A DNA stretch of 64,000 nucleotides from the NCBI GenBank assembly GCA_035578175.1, contig JAQMRL010000001.1, positions 64,007,553 through 64,071,552 on the forward strand. Direction: 5' to 3'. Source of the DNA: Catonia carolina. Its lineage: Eukaryota; Arthropoda; Insecta; Hemiptera; Achilidae. Both the position numbers and the translations under genes were made by a program. Numbering within the stretch: the first letter of the stretch is position 1; every line of letters starts with the position of its first letter. The notes under the pieces were generated by a model that was not told the DNA's origin, ran no database searches, and saw only the letters and a program-made list of their open reading frames with translations. Below, piece after piece: positions 41,828-52,055 of the stretch.

Positions 41828-44215
41828 ATGCCTATTAAAAAATTATCTTTACGAGAATTGGCAATGATTGCCATTATTCTGGACGAGGACGAAGAAAACG
41901 AGAAAAATACTGTGAGACGCTACTGGATTCACGAATCTCTAAGAAAACGAAAAACTGAGGCAGAATATTGGACGTTATATAGACATCTAGTTGATGATGA
42001 AGAAAAGTTTCTCCAGTATTTTCGTATGACGTCATTCCAATTTAATGAATTGTTTAGAAAAATTGAAAATGACATAACCAAACTAAACACCGTATTTAGA
42101 GAAAGTATTTCACCAAAAGAGAAGCTAGCTGTGTGTCTACGTAAGTGAAACACAAATTATGTACTTTTTTATTATTTTTTATTTAAGGGCTACAATACAA
42201 AATATTTAAAGCATAAAATATAAATCAATTATTAATACAGTTGTTTTTTTTAATATAAACAAATATTATAAATTTACTTTAAAAAAGAAATAAAATTATT
42301 GTAACTATCCCAAGTGTGCTTGGTAACTCCAATTTTCAGGAGACGTTGCCATAGGTACACTTGGGGGAGTACTAGGTGTTGATTGCGGAGACAGGCCGTC
42401 AGCATTTGTAAATTGATATGCATATGGAGCAGACATTGGGGTACGAGGTGCCAGCTGCTGTATTTCCATTTCGGAAACTATAGAAAATATTTTATTTTTC
42501 GCCAGTGCCTGTTGATAAGGCGGAAACGTTTTAACGGTGTCTGATATATTTAAAAAGAAACGATCTAACTCGTCATGTTCCCTCTGCGGTTGAAGATTAC
42601 TTTGATCCTCCAACAATTTTGCCATCAATAAGGCAGATGCTGACTGTGCTTTTACTTTTTTTTGTTTTTTTTGTTTCTTACTTGGCACAGTTTTCTGAGC
42701 ATCTTCCTGTACTTCAGAATCATCTAAAGTAGCAGTGTTCTCAGTAATGATTTCGCAGTTTTCTGTCTTATCAGGGTCAATATCACCCGCGTCATTGTCT
42801 TCCTCATCGCTTGTAAGCTTCACAGAATCTAATGTCTTACGATCTAAAAAAAAAGGAGCAAGAAAAGACATTTTTCGTCTTCATACTTCCACTTTTTCAC
42901 TTTTCTTGCTGCCTGTCCACTTTTTACTTTTCTCTTATTTAAAGATCTTCTGTAGGAGTCTCTAAGCCCTTGCCACCTCTGTTTACAGGCCGCAGCTGTA
43001 ATATAAACAAAACATCCTATTTTAAACTTTGTTCTCTAAAATACAATTTTCCTAAAAAAAGTTTGTAATTACACAGCGCGCAACATAAGTTTACCGATGA
43101 GTTTTTATTTAATAAATTTCGTTTAGAAAAATCTAAAAAAATATGGGTGAGTCCGTTACAATCGTTGTTCAGTTTTCTTTCAACCCTTAAGACGCCGACT
43201 GTGGCGTATTCGTCCCAGTAAATTAGGTAGCAATTTTATTTACTAAATTGGTATTTGGCCGATTTGAAATGAACTTTGTTTTAAACATGATATAATATGA
43301 GAGTTTATCACGATGTAAATTATTATTTGCAGGTACTTAGCAACTGGTGATTCGTTCACAACAATTGCTTTTAGCTACCGCATGGGAATAAGTTCTGTGA
43401 GACGAGCAATTCTTGAAGTTTGTGACGCTATTATAAACTAAATGTTTCGGGAAATCATTCCCGCGCCCAGCACAGAGCAATGGGAAGAAAACATAAAAGA
43501 ATTTTGGAATAAGTGGAATTTTCCTAATTGTGTCGGTGCAATGGACGGAAAGCATGTCGTGATTGTAGCACCTCCAAACAGTGGTTCCATATATTTTAAT
43601 TACAAGAAAACATTTTCTATTGTACTTATGGCTTTGGTTGATGCAAACTATAATTTTATAGCTGTAAACGTCGGTGCTTTCGGTAAAGACAGTGATGGTG
43701 GTATTTTCTCAAAATCAAAAATGGGACAAGCTATACTAAACAATAAGTTTAATATTCCAGGAAGCAAAAATTTCCCTGGGACAAATGTAAGTGCACCATG
43801 TGTTATATTAGGTGACGAAGCTTTCCCTTTAAAAAACAATCTATTACGACCTTATCCATCACAGCAGTCGATTACTGATGTTCAGAAACGCCACTATAAC
43901 TATCGCCTTTGCCGGGCAAGACGTGTCGTTGAAAACGCTTTCGGCATTTTAAGTCAAAAATTTCGTATTTATAATAGACGTATGCATTTGAAACCAGAAT
44001 ATGCGGAAAAAATTGTTTTAACCACTTGCATTTTGTATAACTTCATAAGACGAGGAGAAACGGTAGCTGTTATGGAAGCAGCAACTCCTGTACAATTTAA
44101 CAACCTACGACGTCAAGGAGGTAATGCAGTCTCTTCCGCTTTTGAAGTACGCGATCAATTCGCAAATTTCTTTCAAACGACTCAAGGTCAAGTGGACTGG
44201 GTTTGTAATATTTAA
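41828..44215 (+). pseudogene. Harbinger transposase (DDE_Tnp_4), two exons, lightly damaged
   Basis: Exon 1 is 41828-42140 (ATG; EEKFLQYFRMTSFQFNELFR; ends CTAC|GTAAGT). Exon 2 is 43333-44215 after TTATTTGCAG (YLATGDSFTTIAFSYRMGIS). Catalytic residues: D in VGAMDGKHV, D in VILGDEAFP and E in RRVVENAFGILS. There are two lesions. The exon junction is one base short of keeping frame (CTAC + GTAC rather than CTACG + GTAC). A TAA stop lies at 43439-43441, just before MFREIIPAP. Otherwise it is complete: about 398 codons, near the family norm. It would act with the MADF/BESS partner on the minus strand. Confidence 0.88.
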
Positions 44216-44401
44216 TGAAAATACATAAATTGTAATAATACATTTAAAATAAACTAAAATAATCTTACCAGGTTGTTTCATTTCATCTGCAATGTGCTTC
44301 CATGCTACCTCTTTCTTCACATTATCCATATATTTTGGATGTTGCAAATTGTAAATGAATTCGTAATTACGAACGAATTCTATTAATTTTTCATCCTCCA
44401 T
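42305..44401 (-). pseudogene. Harbinger-associated MADF/BESS protein, two exons, one frameshift
   Basis: Exon 1 is 44401-44269: ATG, EDEKLIEFVRNYEFIYNLQH, WKHIADEMKQP, donor CCTG|GTAAGA. Exon 2 starts at 42995 after ATATTACAG and continues KQRWQGLRDSYRRSLNKRK to KKWKYEDE, completing a MADF (Myb/SANT-like) domain. MSFLAPFF then follows in another frame, because of a run GACGAAAAATG. A C-terminal BESS motif is visible (ELDRFFLNISDTVKTFPPYQ). In Harbinger elements this type of protein binds DNA and brings the transposase into the nucleus. The frameshift in an A run could be a real lesion or an assembly error. Confidence 0.85.
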
Positions 44402-45114
44402 TATTACAACAGAAACGCAAGCAATAAATACAATCGAAATATACAATCCAATACAAACACGCGCACCGATTCCTTCGAAGGCAAACAAAGAACTGTGTCA
44501 CAACGGGGTTGCAACGCGGTGGGCCGCCGGCACAAACCGGTTCGGCAACGTCACTTGCCATGCACACACCGTACCGTCACCTACAAAATATTCTCGCCTG
44601 CAGATTGTTGACGGAACGGGCCTGGCACGTTACGGTGTTGGCCGGTGACGGCACGGTCTGGTAGGCGTTTTGCTATACTAACTGATGCAAAGAATATTTA
44701 TTTGCATGTGTCGGTACGGTTACGGTCCTAGTATGGTACGGTCTAGTGGGCAGAGACCTTAACAGTCACAAAAATCTGCAAAATTTACAGAAATTGCTTA
44801 ATGTATATGTGAAACTAAATACCGATTCATTACAAAAATAAAATTTAATCTCAAAAAATTATGGATGTTTTTGTGATTACGCTACAGTTGGCCATCTCGC
44901 CCATCTATTAGGGTAAGATGGCCATACACCACAGGGATAGTTGGCCAGCCTATAAATACTCTAGAAACCAAGGAGGAATTGTAATAAAAGAGTTAGTTAT
45001 TTTTTTACATGTTTTTTATTAAACTTCTTATTACATTTTGTAAAAAAACTTAGTATTTGTAATAACTATTACTATTATATTGTAATAATACTACTAATAT
45101 TGTTAATTCTTCCG

Positions 45115-47520
45115 ATCTTTTGACACATGAGGGGTAAAACTATCGTCATCTCTGTCGCACCATGTCCCTCTCCAGCTGCAAGCAACGCTCCGTTTTCCCC
45201 CTCTTCACCCAATACCGCTGTGCTGTAGTAATGGCGGGAGAGGGTGTGTTAGATTTCGTTCCATTCTTCAGTCGGCATCTGTCGTTCTGCGTGATTTGTT
45301 TACGTTTGTCTCTGTCGATATTTCGTTCAGTCGACATTTTCATTGTTCGGTATCTTAACATTAATTTGTCTGTCTTGCCTTCTGTTCATATTTTATTTGT
45401 AATTTACTTCCATTGTTTATCTAGTTATCGTCTTTTTCATTATAATATTTTAGTTTCAGTATGGCTAACCGAGGTAGGGTAACGAAAATTGGTCAGGATT
45501 CCGCTTTTAAATCACAAAGTCGCATGCTTGTTAAACGGTTGAAAGACTACTTAGTTAGGGAGTCAGAAAACGGTGGACCTCTTTTACCAGTAAAAAAATT
45601 ACACAGCGAGTGTCTAACGCTTTAAATATTAGTAGGCAATCGGTATCAAAAATTATTAACGATCCAGTAGATGTTACTCCCGGGAAGAAAAGGCCTCGTG
45701 TGAAACCGGTTTCAGAAGTGGACGATTTTAGTCAGAATGCTATACGTAATGTCATTTATGAATTGTATCGAGATAGGGAACTGCCAACATTAAGGAAAAT
45801 ATTACGTATTGTAAAGGAAAGGGATATTTTTTCTGGTGGAAAGACATCGTTGTGGGTGATTATTCGTTCGTTAGGATTCAGATGGAGAAAAATTTACAAT
45901 CGGAAGTTTTTAATAGAACGATCTGATATTATAAACTTGCGATGGACTTTTCTAAATGACATTCGTAAGCATAGTATTGACAAAGTCGTCTTCTTAGATG
46001 AAACGTGGGTTAACGCGGGTCATGTTAGCCGAAAATCGTGGACTGATGATACAACGCGGAGTTGCCGAAAAGAACCTACGGGAAAAGGTGGCCGTTTAAT
46101 TGTGATTCACGCTGGTACCAGCGCAGGGTTTGTACCGAACGCATTCATGATATTCCGTTCCAAAAGAGATGGAGATTACCATCGGGATATGAATGCGGAT
46201 ATTTTCACGGAATGGTTTGATAAATTGTTGGAAAACATACCAACGAAATCAGTGATCGTAATGGACAATGCGCCGTATCATTTGGTACAAACCAATAAAC
46301 CGCCAAATCAAGCGTCGTTGAAAAGAGAGGTCGCAGAATGGCTCCAAAAGAATAATATTCCGTTTGATGAAAATTCCCGGCAATGCCAGCTTCTCGAAAT
46401 AGTCAAATCCAGAAATATAGTGAAACGCTTCAAAATAGATGAACGTGCTAGAGAAAATGGACACACTGTTATTCGATTGCCACCTTATCACTGTCAGTTT
46501 AACCCAATAGAACTGATTTGGGCCCAGATTAAGGGTAAAGTGGCGGATCGAAACAAACTGTTTATAGTAAATGAAGTTGAGCGGCTATTTCGTGAAGCTG
46601 TCAATGAGGTAACACCTGATGACTGGAGAAAAGCTGTGGCTCACGCTGAGAAATAAATTAAAGAAGCGCAAGAAAAGGATGGTGTTATCGAAGCAGCGTT
46701 GACTTAATAATAAATTTACGCAACGGCTCTTCAACTTCCGATAGTGAATTAGAAAGTGTGACTTCTGGTTCGGTTATTGACACATCAGAAGACGAGGAAG
46801 AACCACAACCTGGGACAAGCGGAGTCAAAGGCGTGTACCCGTTATCGGAAGATTCCGATTAATAAATTACTATAATTTTTCTTTATATTCTAAATTTTAT
46901 TTTATATTAGTACATTTTTAAATAAGATTATAGTTGCTTCCGATTTATTAATAGCTTTACGTTTAGTACCGTACATATTGTATTCCATGTAAATAATACA
47001 GTTATTTTAATAGTTTAGTAGTAGTAGTTTTAATAGTTTTGTAGTTATTTTTTAATAGTAGGTGTAAATAGGTTCCCTTCGTAAATAGGTTATACATACT
47101 TTAAATAAATAAATATAGACAAGCAAGGCAGATGTTGACAAAGAATGTTTGTGACCGGCCTCGAGGAGTTTTCTTGTGTCGAGCAGGTAAAACTAAAAAT
47201 CTCGAGTAATGCCGATTGGAAGTAGGCGAGTCTCTGGCGCCTTAAAACCGGGGTCTCTCGACTGAGGTATGGCAACCCTGACAACAGAGTCCACTATATT
47301 ATTATGGAAAGGTTTTATTAGGTACTTTAAGAAAAATTGAATGAATGTTTGCGCTTGCGAAAGCCTGTACACGTGTACACAACAGGACGAGATGTGCGAC
47401 ACTGGTGAACTGAGAAATAGTTGCGCATACGCGCACAGCCCCATGTGTTGGAGTTGTGTTCAGCTCGTCCTGAACACGTGGTGGTGGGACGCGACTACCT
47501 CGAGATTCCGTGTCAAAAGT
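45115..47520 (+). mobile_element. DD82E-like IS630/Tc1-mariner element (copy 2), boundaries uncertain
   Basis: A transposase related to copy 1 lies at 45461-46860, inside the pogo element. The only candidate end pair I found is CTTTTGACAC near 45116 and its complement GTGTCAAAAG near 47511. The inverted match is only 10 bp, so the limits are approximate. Its base composition is less AT-rich than the pogo sequence around it. Confidence 0.6.
45461..46860 (+). pseudogene. DD82E-like (Sailor-type) transposase, copy 2, lightly damaged
   Basis: The ATG at 45461 starts MANRGRVTKIGQDSAFKSQS. Near 45590 one base is missing in an A run (CCAGTAAAAAAATTACA), which shifts from LLPVKK to ITQRVSNALNISRQSVSKII. 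The frame is then open to a TAA at 46654-46656. Catalytic residues: D in VVFLDETWVNAGH, D in VIVMDNAPYH and E in QFNPIELIWAQIKG, again with 81 residues between D2 and E. After the stop a shifted frame gives the acidic C-terminal tail (LRNGSSTSDSELESVTSGSV to LSEDSD, end near 46860), as in copy 1. So three lesions separate it from a full protein. Confidence 0.87.
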
Positions 47521-47611
47521 TTTCCTGAACAGAGAATAGTAATAAAACTTAACTTAAATTTACTAAAACTTTTGACAACTACTGATTTTACAATTAATAT
47601 TACACTTAAGT

Positions 47612-47650
47612 TACACTACTACTACTACTATTACTACTACAACTACTAAA
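47612..47650. repeat. (ACT)n microsatellite
   Basis: Imperfect ACTACT repeats sit between the second DD82E-like element and the pogo transposase. Confidence 0.75.
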
Positions 47651-47699
47651 ACTTAAAACTTACTTACTTAGTAGGGAACAACTTAGTGATAAAAAAACG

Positions 47700-47940
47700 T
47701 TACAAAAGATTAAACATTTTAAGGTTTCTTTTTCAAAATGGCACAACCACATCAATAACAAACATCTACATATGCTGTGCAGGATTCGTGTAACCAACGT
47801 TTACATCTGACACACTTGATCCAATCACAGAAAAATTGATTTTTCTGTTGTCTGTTGGTAATCCTCTCCACAACCAACGCATTCTTCCTCTTCATCATTT
47901 CACAAGCCATCACTCGAATCGTCTTTGTACTGAGCGTCCT
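47700..47940 (-). pseudogene. C-terminal PHD-like finger of the pogo transposase, out of frame
   Basis: Read in two frames: EEEECVGCGEDYQQTTEKS, then (after a shift) W-I-K-C-V-R-C-K-R-W-L-H-E-S-C and a last Cys pair region near 47765. The spacing C-x2-C ... WIKCVRC ... WLHESC matches the finger at 18816-19028. It is cut off from the transposase by a stop after a run of nine A (GACAGAAAAAAAAAGTAAG) at about 48010. Confidence 0.65.
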
Positions 47941-48008
47941 CTGATGAGTCTGAACTGACTTTTGTCTACTTGGTTAAACCCTTCTTTTGGTTTGGTTTTG
48001 CTTAAGGC

Positions 48009-49505
48009 TTACTTTTTTTTTCTGTCCTTGATCCTTAATTTTAACTTTTTAATATTTTCTTCTGATGTCAGATTTGTTGCTTTAATTTTTCTACGTTTAT
48101 TAGGCTTATTTTCGGATCTAGCTGGTACAGGAGAAATGTTGTTAAGAATTTTTGTTGGTGTTGTTTGGGTTGTTTCGTTGGTAGGAATGTGCGCAACATT
48201 GTCTGCACTCGTAGATGGGCGAGGCTCAGGTGAAGGGGCTCTTTCGTTGGGTGTTTGGCTTGACGTGTTGATGACATCATTGACCATTAATCTAGCTGAA
48301 TCACTTGTAAAAGCGTAGTCAGGAATTGCATCTGGATTGAAGGGGTAAATCCCTGTCGCTTTGAACCCAGAAATGGCATTTCTCGGCGTTGCTGCTTGAC
48401 CCCAACACTCATGAAGAAGCTCGCCAAATTGTAGTCTTCCTATCTTCCGATCTGGGTGATTCCTTTGCCATGTAGCTGTGGCATTGTAAAAATGATGTTT
48501 GACTGATTTAAATGTGGACCGGTCTAGAGGTTGGAGATAATGAGTAGTGTGGCTGGGGAGGCATACCAAAATTACATTGTTTTCCTCTGCGAACTCCAAC
48601 ATTTTTACAGAGCTAGTATGGGAAGTGTGACCATCTAAAATAAGCATAACCTCTCCTACTGGTTTGCAAGGTACAAAATGATCCCGTAACCATTCGAAAA
48701 ATATTTCAGTATTGACATAGGCGGACTTCTTCGACATCACTACTTTACTTCCTGGTGGCATGTTGTCCTTCCACTCTTTTTTCTTGTTGACTCCCTTCAT
48801 TACAACAAAGGGAGGAAGGAAGATTCCTTCAGCACTGCAACATGCTATGACAGTGACAGTTTCTCCTTTTTCCGAGGATGTAACAACAGGAACTACTTTT
48901 GACCCTTTTTCAGCTATTACAGCGCCTGGCCTACTGTTTAGCTGAAGACCAGACTCATCCACGTTAAAAATACTTTCAGGTTTAGTGAGCAAATCATTCG
49001 CCTCCAACACTTTCTGAAGTAAACAGAAATATTCCTTAACTTCATCACGATTCATTCCCTGAACTCTGGCAAGGGAAACACCTTCAGATTTCCGAACAGT
49101 TAGATCAGGATGTTGAGACAAAAATAAACACAACCAATCGTTGCCTGCCTTTTCTTTTTCAACATTAAATTTATGTTTAATGCCAAGCTGCAAAGCAAAG
49201 TTATATGCTAAGATTCGTAAACTGTCTCTTGTAAAAGGAAACCCGTGAGATTGCATTTTTTTAATATGAAGGACAAGTCTACCTTCATTTGCTAAACCCA
49301 AACAAGAACCTAAACCCATTGCAGTTTTTGAACAACAGCCGGTTTTAATCTTTCTCTCAAGAGTTTTTCTAGGAATATTAAACTCTATAGAAGCTTTTCT
49401 GACTGAATAACCCTCATTTTTAACTTCATGCATGGCATTTTGCAGGTCTTCTTCTCTCCAACTACCTCTAGTAGAACCAATCTTCCGAACATATTTATTT
49501 GGCAT
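48009..49505 (-). CDS. pogo-type transposase (CENP-B/DDE_1), 498 aa
   Basis: The start is ATG at 49505 (MPNKYVRKIG), immediately after the acceptor TTTCTTTTTAG. Psq-like HTH: SVRKASIEFNIPRKTLERKI. CENP-B-like region: NDWLCLFLSQHPDLTVRKSE. DDE_1 core: D in SIFNVDESGLQ, D in VMLILDGHTSH and D in YLQPLDRSTF, with 36 residues between the last two. The C-terminal 110 residues are Pro/Ser/Thr-rich, then lysine-rich. The enzyme core is unbroken. The C-terminal finger is out of frame downstream. This element's TIRs and protein differ from the other three pogo copies. Confidence 0.9.
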   Translation of the reverse strand: MPNKYVRKIGSTRGSWREEDLQNAMHEVKNEGYSVRKASIEFNIPRKTLERKIKTGCCSKTAMGLGSCLGLANEGRLVLHIKKMQSHGFPFTRDSLRILAYNFALQLGIKHKFNVEKEKAGNDWLCLFLSQHPDLTVRKSEGVSLARVQGMNRDEVKEYFCLLQKVLEANDLLTKPESIFNVDESGLQLNSRPGAVIAEKGSKVVPVVTSSEKGETVTVIACCSAEGIFLPPFVVMKGVNKKKEWKDNMPPGSKVVMSKKSAYVNTEIFFEWLRDHFVPCKPVGEVMLILDGHTSHTSSVKMLEFAEENNVILVCLPSHTTHYLQPLDRSTFKSVKHHFYNATATWQRNHPDRKIGRLQFGELLHECWGQAATPRNAISGFKATGIYPFNPDAIPDYAFTSDSARLMVNDVINTSSQTPNERAPSPEPRPSTSADNVAHIPTNETTQTTPTKILNNISPVPARSENKPNKRRKIKATNLTSEENIKKLKLRIKDRKKK

Positions 49506-50324
49506 CTAAAAAGAAACAGATTTATTTTGGAATAAAGAAAAAAAATAAAAATAAAATTTTAAGGGGTGGCCAACTGTCCCAGAGGTGATGTGGCCAACTC
49601 TCCGAAACATCAGGGAGAGATGGCCATAGCGCGCCAACAAACATGGTGGACGAGAACGCTAACAGAAAGAACGTGGTGGCATGCATCTAGATCTAAATAA
49701 CCCCAAAAAGCATTTTACCGTACCTTAATACGGTACATCTTACTAAAAAATGGAAACGGATTGACCTATGATATAGTTTTAAGGTACACTAAAAACTAAA
49801 AATGTGAAAAATACTCACTTTTTGGTAAAATAAAGTGTTGAAACAAACAGCACACAACAATAACAACAAATACTGATTACTGACTGACCGACAGCGGTAA
49901 AAAAACGGTTCGTTTGGAAACTAGAGCGGATGGCCATCTATCCCTGCTTTACCCTAATAATAAATAGTGATGTAAATGTATTTGTAAATATTTGTAATAA
50001 ATAGGTAATAAAAAATAAGTAAAAAACAATAAAAAAGTTACAAAAAATCATTATAAACAAAAACAAGTAATAAAATATAATATAGATAGGCATAACAACA
50101 AAGAACAAGATTTATGTGAGTATATGTGCGAACGCTGTAGTTAAAACAGCGTACGATCTGATAGAACAGAAAGAAGAGCATCGAATGCGTGTTATTTCCT
50201 TTCTCTTTTAAAGGCGAAGGGGTCTAAGGAGAAGTGAATAGGACCGTAGGTAGGGGTGACTTTCCTCTTCCCGTGTACAGTGCTTTGAAATCTGAACACC
50301 AAACTCTGGCCATCCCGAGTTTTT

Positions 50325-50699
50325 TGTTTTTTTAGTCTCAACTCACTGTTTCATGACTCACCGTAGTCGCAAATATCCAAACTGTCGATGCGGCTTTAAA
50401 AAAATATTTAAAAAATTAGTTACCAAAAATTTCAATTGTAAAACAAAAAGTAAACTGAAATAAAAAATAAATATTCTATAGGATAATAGGCAAATTTATA
50501 ATCTCCCTCTTATGCGCTACTAGTGCATTCTACAGGCGTGGGGAAAAAGATAGTTGCAGACGGAAAACGTTAAAACACTTTGCATTAAGCGAGTTCCCTC
50601 TCTATTCTTACTTACTTTATGGTTTGTAGGTTAATGTTTTATCATAGTGTTGTGTGTTTCTTTTACTGTTGTGTTGTATCTGCGATGTTGTTAAGGCAG
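50325..50699. other. AT-rich sequence with no recognised gene
   Basis: This is the right flank of the nested element. Nothing is recognised before the mariner fragment. Confidence 0.4.
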
Positions 50700-51199
50700 A
50701 ATTAAAAAAAAGTATGGTTGAAATTTTGTTTCCTCCTCGAAAAATTGACAACGGAAGCTTACCAAATGCTTAAGCAGGCTTTTAAGGAGGATGTTATGAG
50801 CCCCACACCAGTATTCGAGTGGTTTGGGTGCTTTAAACATGTTGAGATGAGTGTTGAAGGCCATGTTTGTTCTGGACGCCCTTCAACATCTCGAAACGAT
50901 GAAAACTTGGAAAAATTAATGAGGATCGTCGTTTTACGATCGACGAAATTTCTGAAGAGACAGGCATGAGGTGGAGCTCGTGCCAGTGGATTTTAACTGA
51001 GGATTTGCAAATGAGGTGTGTTGCCGCTAAATTTGTTCCTCGCCTTCTCAAACAGGATCAACAAAACGTTCGATTGAATTTGAGTCAGAACTTAAAAAAC
51101 AAGATTGAAAGTGATCCAGACTTTTTGACCAAAGTCATTACAAGTGATGAGAATTGGTTTTACGGTAATGACCCAGAAACCAAGACCGTGGAAAATTGA
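50700..51199 (+). pseudogene. mariner transposase fragment (N-terminal half)
   Basis: TPVFEWFGCFKHVEMSVEGH and SGRPSTSRNDENLEK are the mariner HTH linker. After a frame change come LTEDLQMRCVAAKFVPRLLK and LTKVITSDENWFYGNDPETK, the first catalytic Asp block. The gene ends there by truncation, with the rest missing. No terminal repeats were found. This is a different mariner family from the copies at 31208 and 60552. Confidence 0.82.
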
Positions 51200-51690
51200 C
51201 TTGACGCTTAATGACTTTGCAGGCGGAACATGACAACAGTAAGAGAACACAACACTGATCAAAAACGTTGACCTACAGACTGACGCCGTCTGAGCAGTTG
51301 TTTGTTGTAGGTTTCTACTAACCGTTTGTAGCGAGAGAACTCTCTACTACGTCTACGAATGGTAGCGAGCTCTCATTCCGGTTTTTTTTTTGGGACTCCT
51401 CGTACAACGTTAGCTGATTTGACATCAAATATCCCTGTAGTTTTATATTTAAAAAATCCGTTCTACTGAATGAATCAATGTAAAACCTTTTAATTATTTT
51501 TTTAAATTAAATAAGTTTTAAATTAGCTAGCACTCCTTGTTAGGGCCCTTTACACCCTATCTAAGGGTGCCAGGCGATGGTAACCCCTGACGGTTTTTCA
51601 CCTATATAAAAAACAATAAATATTGATTTTTACACTAAATAATGAAATGAAATATTATTATATCAATGTATCAAGATTGTTAATGAATAA
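51200..51690. other. AT-rich sequence with one dispersed tail-like repeat
   Basis: The segment 51544-51612 (TTTACACCCTAT ... GGTAACCCCTGACGGTTTTTCACC ... A-rich) is similar to 60101-60180. GGTTTTTCGCCTATAAAAA is seen again at 63122. It may be the 3' tail of an uncharacterised retroelement. Confidence 0.45.
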
Positions 51691-52050
51691 TGTTTAGGCC
51701 CGATAATTAAATTATTTTTGTTATCGCCGCTATCGGTAGTAAATATAGGTAGCAGATAACTCGACACAGTCAATGAGTGACCATCGTACAGTGCGCGTCG
51801 CCTTTTGTTACCGCTGTCTCGTCAACCGCATATGACCGCTGTTTTTATAACACGGGAATTCGGAACACCGCAATTTGGAAACCTTGTACCTTATCCCTGC
51901 GCAGGTGGTATTCCTTTTATTTTATTTTTCCTTGTCTTGGAAAAAGGGGTAAGTCAAGATTTCATTAAATTTTACTTCGCATATATTATAATTAATTTAT
52001 GTTACCGCACTACAGTCCACTGTCGCTATATCAAATAAAATACAACCGCA
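51691..52050 (+). repeat. 5' LTR of BEL/Pao element
   Basis: It begins TGTTTAGGCCCGATAATTAA and ends AATAAAATACAACCGCA. The AATAAA close to the 3' edge is a candidate polyadenylation signal. It appears identical to the 3' LTR. Confidence 0.95.
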
Positions 52051-52055
52051 ACCAT

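Larger units (their letters stand above)
41548..44759 (+). mobile_element. PIF/Harbinger transposon with TAA target duplication
   Basis: The ends are AGGTCTCTGCCCACTAGACC and, reverse-complemented on the right, the same 20 bases; the match continues through GTACCATACTAGGACCGTA. TAA is duplicated at 41545-41547 and 44760-44762, as expected for Harbinger. It encodes two convergent spliced genes, a plus-strand DDE_4 transposase and a minus-strand MADF/BESS protein, the usual two-gene layout of this superfamily. Unusually GC-rich subterminal blocks (about 41590-41760 and 44510-44740) stand out from the surrounding AT-rich DNA. Confidence 0.95.
41490..49954 (-). mobile_element. pogo-type DNA transposon, carrying nested insertions
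   Basis: The left end reads GGGTAAAGCAGGGATAGATG, then GCCAT. The right end, reverse-complemented, is identical over these 25 bases. TA flanks both sides (41488-41489, 49955-49956). The core GGCCATCTATCCC / GATGGCCA recurs inside: near 44889-44955 (TTGGCCATCTCGCCCATCT, GTAAGATGGCCATA, GGGATAGTTGGCC) and 49565-49630. Own sequence is about 2.85 kb. A Harbinger element (41548-44759) lies 58 bp inside the left end, and a DD82E-like element (about 45115-47520) further in. The transposase is at 48009-49505. Confidence 0.93.
39702..50320 (+). mobile_element. DD82E-like IS630/Tc1-mariner element (copy 1), split by a nested pogo
   Basis: The left end reads ACTCGGGACGGCCAGAATTT, then GGTGTT. The right end, reverse-complemented from 50320, reads ACTCGGGATGGCCAGAGTTT, then GGTGTT. 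TA precedes the left end; the right flank is TT, possibly a mutated TA. The element's own sequence is 39702-41489 and 49957-50320, about 2.15 kb. Everything between is a later pogo insertion (41490-49954) with its own insertions. A 32-bp imperfect tandem repeat (AACGTTAGTTTAATAACGG / AACGTTAGTATAATAACGG) sits at 39902-39958, before the gene. Confidence 0.75.

Noticed and set aside
45162..45482. 106-codon frame before the second DD82E-like transposase
   Set aside because: It is hydrophobic and T-rich, without family resemblance, and lies in the element's 5' leader. The transposase start at 45461 is in another frame.
47193..47649. Overlapping small frames on both strands near 47.2-47.6 kb
   Set aside because: They lie in the 3' part of the nested element and a microsatellite. 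No domain and no conservation with copy 1.
51777..51968. 63-codon and 77-codon open frames in each LTR, identical between the two LTRs (also 58571-58832)
   Set aside because: They are identical only because the LTRs are identical. There is no domain or start context, and regulatory LTR sequence is the simpler explanation.
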